Assembly (NCBI GenBank): GCA_028288905.1
Contig: JAQGHJ010000011.1
Coordinates: forward strand, 1-16,263
Reading direction: 5' to 3'
Source: Phycisphaerales bacterium
Lineage (GTDB): Bacteria > Planctomycetota > Phycisphaerae > Tepidisphaerales > Tepidisphaeraceae
Length of the DNA: 16,263 nucleotides
Each line of letters starts with the position of its first letter. Position 1 is the first letter of the stretch. Shown one piece after another: positions 1 to 5,820 of this stretch. Position numbers and translations under genes: made by a program. The notes under the pieces were generated by a model. That model was not told the DNA's origin and made no database searches. It worked only from the letters and a program-made list of their open reading frames with translations.

Positions 1-1353
1 GGGCCGCGAGTGAGCGAGGTGTCGGCATCGGCCGCCGCCGGGTCGACCGGGCGGTGGGCGGGCGTGCTCCGCCCGCCGCACCTGCCGGTGCGGGCGAAGC
101 GGGTGATCCACCTGTGCATGGCCGGGGGGCCGAGCCACCTGGAGAGCTTCGACTTCAAGCCGCAGCTGAAGGCGCTGAACGGGCAGCCGATGCCCGAGAG
201 CTTCACGAAGGGCCAGCAGCTCGCCCAGTTGCAGGGGTCGAAGTTGATCGCCCGCGGGCCGTTCGTCGAGTTCGCCCGGCACGGCAAGAGTGGGCTGGAG
301 GTGAGCAGCCTGTTCCCGCATGCGGCATCGATCGCGGACGAGATCGCGGTGGTCAAGTCGATGGTGACCGAGCAGATCAACCACGACCCGGCCCAGGCGT
401 TCATGAACAGCGGGTCGATCCTCAAGGGCCGGCCGAGCATGGGGTCGTGGCTCGTGTACGGGCTCGGGGCCGAGACGGACAGTCTGCCCGGGTTCGTTGT
501 GCTGATGAGCCAGACGAAGGGCGGCGGCATCCAGCCGGTGTCGGCCCGGCAGTGGTCGGCCGGGTTCTTGCCGAGCCGGTTCCAGGGCATCCAGTTCCAG
601 AGCCGCGGGGACCTCGTCCACTACGTCGGCAACCCGCCGGGCGTGTCGGCGGACGCCCAGCGGCAGATGGTCGACCAGGTGCGGCGGCTGAACGGGATGT
701 TGGCCGACGAGCGGTACGACCCGGAGATCGCGACCCGCATCAGCCAGTACGAGATGGCGTTCAAGATGCAGACGTCGGTCCCGGAGCTGACGGACTTCGC
801 CAACGAGCCGCAACACGTGCTCGACAGCTACGGCGTGAAGCAGGCCGGCGACGGCAGCTTCGCCAGCAACTGCCTGCTAGCCCGGCGGCTGGCGGAGCGG
901 GGCGTGCGGTTCATCCAGCTGTACCACCGCGGGTGGGACCACCACGGTGAGATCGAGAAGAACATGCCGATCGCTGCCCGCGAGACGGACCAGGCCGGGG
1001 CCGCGCTGGTGAAGGACCTTAAGAGCCGCGGCATGCTCGACGACACGCTGGTCGTGTGGGGCGGCGAGTTCGGCCGGACGCCGATGGGCCAAGGTACGGG
1101 CCGGGACCACCACATCCTCGCGTTCAGCATGTGGATGGCCGGCGGCGGGATCAAGGGCGGCGTGTCGTACGGGGCGACGGACGACCTCGGGTACCGGTCG
1201 GTCGAGAACGTGGTGAACATGCGGGACCTGCACGCGACGATGCTGCACGTGTGCGGCATCCAGCACGAGAAGTTTACGGTCAAATTCCAGGGGCTGGACG
1301 CGAAGCTGACCGGGGTGGAGCAGGCGAAGGTGGTGACGGCGCTGCTGGCGTGA
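1..1353 (+). CDS. DUF1501 domain protein, probably 5'-truncated by window edge
   Basis: Member of DUF1501, a family related to the sulfatase/alkaline phosphatase fold that is greatly expanded in planctomycetes; its biochemical role is not established. Numbering from the GTG at position 10, visible family motifs are RAKRVIHLCMAGGPSHLESF (28-47), GWDHH (308-312), GGEFGRTP (351-358) and GRDHH (364-368), with the usual C-terminal end DLHATMLHVCGI. The His/Asp-rich motifs are where alkaline phosphatase relatives bind metal (inference). Family members usually begin with a twin-arginine-type signal about 30-40 residues before the RAKRVIH block. That signal is missing here and the frame is open to the window edge, so the real start is probably upstream and the GTG at 10 is only the first candidate. 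In planctomycetes the upstream partner is often a DUF1549/DUF1553 cytochrome-type protein, which cannot be checked here. The next gene is convergent. Confidence 0.88.
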   Translation, partial: GPRVSEVSASAAAGSTGRWAGVLRPPHLPVRAKRVIHLCMAGGPSHLESFDFKPQLKALNGQPMPESFTKGQQLAQLQGSKLIARGPFVEFARHGKSGLEVSSLFPHAASIADEIAVVKSMVTEQINHDPAQAFMNSGSILKGRPSMGSWLVYGLGAETDSLPGFVVLMSQTKGGGIQPVSARQWSAGFLPSRFQGIQFQSRGDLVHYVGNPPGVSADAQRQMVDQVRRLNGMLADERYDPEIATRISQYEMAFKMQTSVPELTDFANEPQHVLDSYGVKQAGDGSFASNCLLARRLAERGVRFIQLYHRGWDHHGEIEKNMPIAARETDQAGAALVKDLKSRGMLDDTLVVWGGEFGRTPMGQGTGRDHHILAFSMWMAGGGIKGGVSYGATDDLGYRSVENVVNMRDLHATMLHVCGIQHEKFTVKFQGLDAKLTGVEQAKVVTALLA

Positions 1354-1368
1354 TGGGTGGCGTCGGTC

Positions 1369-1468
1369 GTGGCACGGGTTTCCCCAACCCGTGTGAAGTG
1401 GCCGGGCGGTTGGCAGCCGCTACTCTCGTCGCGCTGGCCCATTCCCACGGTTTGGAAACCCGTGCCAC
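1369..1468. repeat. Inverted-repeat element, GTGGCACGGGTTTCC family
   Basis: A perfect 15-bp inverted repeat pairs GTGGCACGGGTTTCC (1369-1383) with GGAAACCCGTGCCAC (1454-1468). Each end also folds on itself: CACGGGTT (1373-1380) pairs with AACCCGTG (1386-1393) across 5 nt, and the right end makes a similar imperfect hairpin. The layout is two REP-like monomers facing each other. It fills the gap between the convergent ends of the DUF1501 gene and the nucleotidyltransferase gene, so it could also stop transcription from both sides (inference). There is no T-tract. Confidence 0.8.
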
Positions 1469-1489
1469 GGAGAGCGGTACCCGCTGCGC

Positions 1490-2098
1490 TCATCCTTCCG
1501 GATCGTCGATCAACTGTTGCAAGCGGATCGCCAAGTCTTGCGGGAGCCGGTCGACCCACCTGTTGTCGATCAGGCCGACGTCGAGCATGTCCAACAGGTG
1601 GACTTGGTCCTTGCGGCGGAAGGACGTCAACTTCATCCGGACCAACGCCTCAAGCCGGACGAGGCTCACCCCGGCGGGCCGCACCGATTCGTCCACGTCC
1701 GGCGAGGCGGTCGCATAGTGGGGACGCACCTTCTCGCCGGCGAAGAGGACGTGGACCGCGTCCCGCGGCCCTGCGTCGGGCCCGTCCAAGAACAGGTCGA
1801 CGCCGGCGACGTTCGCCGGGACGAACCCAGCCGCAGCCATCGCCGCCGACGCCGCTGTTAGGTCGGACCGCCGGAGCAGGACGTCCACGTCCTGCGTGTT
1901 GCGGACGGCGGCCGGGTCGACCGTCGCCACCCACGCCGCCACCGCGTTGCCGCCGGCGATCGCGTACGGGACGCCGGCCGCGTCGAGCGCCGCTGCCGTC
2001 CGCCGCAACCGGTCCCGGACCCGTTCCACAGCCGTCACCATCCTGTCCAAAAGACTTTGTTCCGCCCACGGGATGGCCACGCCCGAATCATACGGCAT
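1490..2098 (-). CDS. Nucleotidyltransferase-fold protein (AbiEii/MNT-like), orphan
   Basis: A 202-residue protein resembling minimal nucleotidyltransferases. The core is YAIAGGNAVAAWV (45-57) followed by RNTQDVDVLL (66-75), which fits the Gly-Gly plus Asp-x-Asp metal-binding arrangement of this fold. A later helix, LVRMKLTSFRRKDQVHLLDM (152-171), has the Lys and Asp spacing common in AbiEii-like and related uncharacterised families. I chose the ATG at 2098 because the open frame upstream to 2209 is basic, low-complexity and unlike the family N-terminus; neither start has a clear Shine-Dalgarno site. Many relatives are toxin-antitoxin partners, but no adjacent AbiEi, HEPN or other small partner gene is visible, so such a role is unproven. 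It is convergent with the DUF1501 gene and divergent from the cytochrome gene, with about 140 bp between the two starts. Fold moderately sure, function unknown. Confidence 0.65.
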   Translation of the reverse strand: MPYDSGVAIPWAEQSLLDRMVTAVERVRDRLRRTAAALDAAGVPYAIAGGNAVAAWVATVDPAAVRNTQDVDVLLRRSDLTAASAAMAAAGFVPANVAGVDLFLDGPDAGPRDAVHVLFAGEKVRPHYATASPDVDESVRPAGVSLVRLEALVRMKLTSFRRKDQVHLLDMLDVGLIDNRWVDRLPQDLAIRLQQLIDDPEG

Positions 2099-2238
2099 CG
2101 CGGTCCAACCCGCAGGGAGCCGGGCGGGACGGGTCAACTTTCGCCGGTGACTGCGGTAATCGTTCGGTGCGACAGGCCCGGTGATTTCGCCGGAGCCCTC
2201 GCGCCGCACCGCCCTCCCGCCCTCACCGACACGCGCTT

Positions 2239-4830
2239 ATGAACCCACCCCGCCGCCCGCGCTTCTTCGTCGCCTTGGCCGCCCTGCTGGCCGCCGCTCC
2301 CCTCGCCCATGGGCAGGACGCGGCCGGGAACGGGGCCGACGCGCTCCAGACGCTACCCGACTTCAAGGTCGACCTCGTGCTCAAGGCGGACAAGGCCAAG
2401 AACGGGTCGTGGATCTCGCTCGGCCAGGACGGGCAGGGCCGGCTCCTGCTCGGCGGGCAGCGCGGGCAGCCGCTCACCCGGGTCATGCTCAAGGACGGCA
2501 AGGTCGAGCGGGAGGAGGTGCTCAAGCTGCCGGTGAGCGAAATCATGGGGTCGCTGTGGGCGTACGACAGCTTGTACGTCGACGCGTCGGACGGGAAGCG
2601 GTTCGGCCTGTTCCGGCTGCGGGACGCGGACGGCGACGGGCAGTTCGAGCAGTGCGAGATGCTCCGCGAGTGGAAGGGCGGGGCCGGCGAGCACGGGGCG
2701 CACGCGATCGTGCTCGGGCCGGACGGAATGTTGTACGTCGTGGCGGGCAACTTCACCGACGTGCCGCCGGACGTGGCCGGCACGTCGCCGCACCGCAATT
2801 ACGCCGACGACACCGTGCTGCCGCGGGCGGAGGACGGCAACGGGTTCGGGGCCGGCCGCAAGCCGCCCGGCGGGTTCGTCATGCGGATGGACAAGGACGG
2901 GAAGAACCCTGAGCTGTTCGCGTCGGGCCAGCGGAACACGTACGACATCGCGTTCGACCCGGCCGGGCAGCTGTTCGGTTTCGACTCGGACATGGAGTGG
3001 GACTGGGGAACGCCGTGGTACCGGCCGACGCGGGTGTACCCGGTCGTCAGCGGCGGGGACCATGGGTTCCGTGAGGGGTCGGGCAAGTGGCCGCCGTACT
3101 ACCCGGACAGCCTGCCGCCGGCCGTCGAGATCGGGCTCGGCAGCCCGACCGGCGTGACGTTCGGCACCGGGGCGAAGTTCCCGGCCAAGTACCAGCAAGC
3201 CTGCTACGTGCTCGACTGGACGTACGGGCGGGTGATGGCCGTCCACCTGAAGCCGGACGGGGCCGGGTACGGCGGGACGTGGGAGAACTTCGTAACCCCC
3301 AAGGGCCTGCTGGAGAAGGGGGCGAAGAAGTCGCCGAACAACGTGACCGACGTCGTGGTCGGCGGCGACGGGGCGCTGTACTTCACGACCGGCGGGCGGA
3401 ACACGCCGGGCAACCTGTACCGGGTAACGTACGCCGGCAAGGACGCGACTGAACCGGCGAAGGCACCGGCCGACGAAAAGGCCGAGGCGGCCCGGCGGGT
3501 GCGACACGAATTAGAGCAGTTCCACCGCGCCGCGAACCCCAAGGCCGTCGCCGCGGCTTGGCCGCACCTGGGGTCCGCCGACCGGTTCGTCCGGTACGCC
3601 GCCCGGATCGCCGTCGAGCGGCAGCCGGTGGGCGAGTGGATGGACAAAGCGCTGACCGAGGCGAACCCGCAGGCGGCCCTGACCGCCCTGCTGGCGCTCG
3701 CCCGGCTCGGGGCGGACAACGTGCAACCGGCCGTGCTGGCGGCGCTGGCGAAGCTGTCGGCGGACCAGCTCACCGACGCCCAGGTGCTGGAGAAGATCCG
3801 GGTAGTCGAGGTGAGCGTTGCCAGGCACGGCAAGCCGGCAGCGGCCGGGGCGAGCCCGTCGCCACTCGTGGCGGAGTTGTCGGCGATGTACCCGGCCCAG
3901 ACGTGGCCGCTCAACCGCGAGCTGTGCCAGACATTGATCGCCCTCGGCGCGCCGGACGCGGTGGCCAAGACGGTAAAGCTGTTAGGCGAGTCGACCGTGC
4001 AGGAGGAGCAGGTCGGGTACCTGCTGTACCTCCGCGGCGCGACGAGCGGCTGGACGCCGGCGCTGCGGAAGCAGTACTTCGGGTGGTGGACGACGGACCG
4101 GAGCAAGCTCGCCCACCCGGCCGACGTGACCCGGTGGTTCGACGAGGCCGGCCGGCCGTACGCGGACGGGTCGAGCTTCGCCAACTTCCTGGGCAACCTG
4201 CACAAGGAGGCGGTGGCGAAGCTGTCGCCGGACGAGGCGAAGGAGCTGGCCGAGGTAATCGCCTCGTATACCCCGCCGGCCGCCAAGGCGGCCAAGGCCG
4301 CCGCCAAGGCCAAGCCGCGGACGCTGGTGAAGCAGTACGCCATGACCGACCTGGAGCCGTCGCTCGCGTCCGCCGGCAAGGGCCGAAGCTTCGAGCGGGG
4401 CAAGGAAGCGTTCGCCGCCGCCCAGTGCATGGCGTGCCACAAGTTCGGCAACGAGGGTGGGGCGGTCGGTCCCGACCTGACGGCCGTCAGCAGCCGGTTC
4501 AACCGCCGCGACCTCCTCGAGAGCATCGTCGAGCCGTCGAAGGTGATCTCCGAGCAGTACCAGAACACCGACGTGCGGCTGAAGGACGGGGACGTCGTGT
4601 CAGGACGCGTCGTTGCCGACTCGGCCGGCGAGCTCGTCGTCCTGCCCGACCCGCTCAAGCCCGACCAGAAGGTGACGGTGAAGAAGGCCGACCTGAAGTC
4701 GACCGGCCCGAGCAAGCTGTCGCCGATGCCCGAGGGGTTGATCAACATCCTGTCGAAGGACGAGGTGCTCGACCTGCTGGCCTACGTCGAGTCGGGCGGG
4801 AACAAGGCGCACCCGGCGTTCTCGAAGTGA
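2239..4830 (+). CDS. PVC-type c-type cytochrome with N-terminal beta-propeller and HEAT-like region
   Basis: An 863-residue exported protein of the planctomycete/verrucomicrobial membrane-bound dehydrogenase type. A basic start and hydrophobic run (1-26) ending in AHG before QDA is a signal peptide. Residues about 40-400 resemble the glucose/sorbosone dehydrogenase beta-propeller (for example PELFASGQRNTYDIAFDPAG). Residues about 415-640 are Ala/Leu-rich helices consistent with HEAT-like repeats. A Lys/Ala linker at about 680-694 leads to the PVC heme-binding domain with CMACH (Cys730, Cys733, His734), KFGNEGGAVGPDLT and a late Met830 in SPMPEGL that is a plausible distal heme ligand. Family knowledge suggests periplasmic oxidation of a sugar or alcohol with electrons passed to the heme; the substrate is unknown. 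Length and domain order are normal and nothing is broken. The start is the only sensible ATG, though it lacks a Shine-Dalgarno site. Confidence 0.92.
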   Translation: MNPPRRPRFFVALAALLAAAPLAHGQDAAGNGADALQTLPDFKVDLVLKADKAKNGSWISLGQDGQGRLLLGGQRGQPLTRVMLKDGKVEREEVLKLPVSEIMGSLWAYDSLYVDASDGKRFGLFRLRDADGDGQFEQCEMLREWKGGAGEHGAHAIVLGPDGMLYVVAGNFTDVPPDVAGTSPHRNYADDTVLPRAEDGNGFGAGRKPPGGFVMRMDKDGKNPELFASGQRNTYDIAFDPAGQLFGFDSDMEWDWGTPWYRPTRVYPVVSGGDHGFREGSGKWPPYYPDSLPPAVEIGLGSPTGVTFGTGAKFPAKYQQACYVLDWTYGRVMAVHLKPDGAGYGGTWENFVTPKGLLEKGAKKSPNNVTDVVVGGDGALYFTTGGRNTPGNLYRVTYAGKDATEPAKAPADEKAEAARRVRHELEQFHRAANPKAVAAAWPHLGSADRFVRYAARIAVERQPVGEWMDKALTEANPQAALTALLALARLGADNVQPAVLAALAKLSADQLTDAQVLEKIRVVEVSVARHGKPAAAGASPSPLVAELSAMYPAQTWPLNRELCQTLIALGAPDAVAKTVKLLGESTVQEEQVGYLLYLRGATSGWTPALRKQYFGWWTTDRSKLAHPADVTRWFDEAGRPYADGSSFANFLGNLHKEAVAKLSPDEAKELAEVIASYTPPAAKAAKAAAKAKPRTLVKQYAMTDLEPSLASAGKGRSFERGKEAFAAAQCMACHKFGNEGGAVGPDLTAVSSRFNRRDLLESIVEPSKVISEQYQNTDVRLKDGDVVSGRVVADSAGELVVLPDPLKPDQKVTVKKADLKSTGPSKLSPMPEGLINILSKDEVLDLLAYVESGGNKAHPAFSK

Positions 4831-4935
4831 TGACGGGCGGGCCCGAATTCGCTCCCTCACTGGGTGGCATCGGTTGGCGAGACCGCACCGCTCCGGGGGA
4901 GAGGGTCCAGTTCTGCCCACGGCACCACACCCTTT

Positions 4936-5029
4936 TGTCATCCTGAGCGCAGCGAAGGATCTCGGGACGGGATCGCGGCCAATCAGCAGATCTACCGTCC
5001 CGAGATCCTTCGCTGCGCTCAGGATGACA
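4936..5029. repeat. Long perfect inverted repeat (35-bp arms), TCATCCTGAGCG family
   Basis: The left arm (4936-4970) begins TGTCATCCTGAGCGCAGCG and ends CTCGGGACGG. The right arm (4995-5029) is its exact reverse complement over all 35 bases, with a 24-nt spacer. It sits between the convergent stops of the cytochrome gene (4830) and the DUF4385 gene (5110). From memory, TCATCCTGAGCGnAGCGAAGGATCT-like dyads recur in many unrelated bacterial genomes, but I could not search for it. The transcript could form a very stable hairpin from either strand, so it could act as a bidirectional terminator, although no T-tract follows. Confidence 0.9.
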
Positions 5030-5109
5030 TGGGCGCGACTCCCTCGGGCGGGTCGGCCCCTCGGTCCGCCGACCGAATGCGGGTATTCCGTCGCGGGCCG
5101 CCAGCCACT

Positions 5110-5625
5110 TCACCCGTACGCCTTCTGGTGTTTCCGCTTCATCGCGAGGTACTCCGCGTCCTCCCGCACCCGCTTCCACGCTGCCGCGAAGATGAGGGCC
5201 GACTCGGCTTTCTCTGCGTCGGGCTCGCTCCGATCCTGGGCGAAACCGTCGGACTTGTATTTCCGCCCACCGGCGTAGTTGGTGTACCGGCGGGCGCGGG
5301 TGTGCCCCATCTGGATGAACTTCCGGGCCATGTCGGCCCCGACGAAGTCGCCGGCCCGCAGGTACGCGGCGAACCGCTCCTCCAACGCGGCGGCCGACTC
5401 GGTCGCCGCCGCGGGCGTCGCGAACTTCCACAGCGGTAGCAGCTCGGACTTGTACGGTTCCACCATCAGGACGCCCTGCTCGCCCCGGCCGACGCGGTAG
5501 AGCTCGGGGTGAGCCCGAAAGTCCGTGTCCGGCGGTAGGCTCGCGTAATGATCGTAGATGGCGGACTTCGGCCGACGGGTCTCGGACGGGCGGGCGGTGT
5601 CGGGACGGGTGGGCTTTCCGCGCAC
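5110..5625 (-). CDS. DUF4385 domain protein
   Basis: A 171-residue protein that matches the uncharacterised DUF4385 family nearly end to end. Recognisable blocks are DFRAHPELYRVGRGEQGVLM (35-54), VEPYKSELLPLW (55-66), DFVGADMARKFIQMGHTRAR (93-112), RRYTNYAGGRKY (112-123) and the C-terminal AEKAESALIFAAAWKRVRED (137-156). It has no signal peptide or membrane segment, so it is probably cytoplasmic. The start is a GTG at 5625 without a clear Shine-Dalgarno site; no better start lies before the conserved core, and the length is near the family norm. It stands alone: convergent with the cytochrome gene, preceded by a long dyad that separates it from the sugar dehydrogenase gene, and followed by another. 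The biochemical function of DUF4385 is unknown to me. Confidence 0.85.
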   Translation of the reverse strand: MRGKPTRPDTARPSETRRPKSAIYDHYASLPPDTDFRAHPELYRVGRGEQGVLMVEPYKSELLPLWKFATPAAATESAAALEERFAAYLRAGDFVGADMARKFIQMGHTRARRYTNYAGGRKYKSDGFAQDRSEPDAEKAESALIFAAAWKRVREDAEYLAMKRKHQKAYG

Positions 5626-5697
5626 GAGGGATGGTAGGAACGTCGGTCGGGGGCAGTGCGTTCACCGAACCGCGGCGCGCTTCTTGTCGCGTAAAGA

Positions 5698-5786
5698 AGC
5701 CGCGACCGTCAGGGAACGGGGGCGTCGGCCGGGCCGGCTCGTGCGTCCGCGCCGGTCGACGCCCCCGCTCCCTGACGGTCGCGGCT
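5698..5786. repeat. Inverted-repeat element, GCCGCGACCGTCAGGGA family
   Basis: The left arm AGCCGCGACCGTCAGGGAAC (start of 5698-5727) pairs with 5757-5786, which ends GACGGTCGCGGCT: 30 bp with a single mismatch. Pairing continues inward to about 5732/5752 with one G-T pair. It lies just downstream of the stop of the sugar dehydrogenase gene and upstream of the DUF4385 start, both on the minus strand. It may act as a terminator or transcript stabiliser; the monomer looks like a dispersed repeat unit, which a whole-genome count would confirm. Confidence 0.85.
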
Positions 5787-5820
5787 ACTCGAATGCCACC
5801 CGTCGCCCCCCTACCTGCCC

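Noticed and set aside
3204..4748. 514-codon antisense frame under the cytochrome gene
   Set aside because: Ser/Ala/Arg-rich product typical of high-GC antisense frames; the plus-strand frame has a signal peptide, propeller and CMACH domain.
4936..5029. Insertion sequence or MITE with a transposase
   Set aside because: Strong inverted repeat, but no coding capacity, and I could not identify a target-site duplication by eye; kept as a repeat only.
4742..5665. Long 307-codon minus-strand frame overlapping the DUF4385 gene
   Set aside because: It runs through the 35-bp dyad and the cytochrome gene end, is Arg/Pro-rich, and has no family character; DUF4385 in another frame explains the region.
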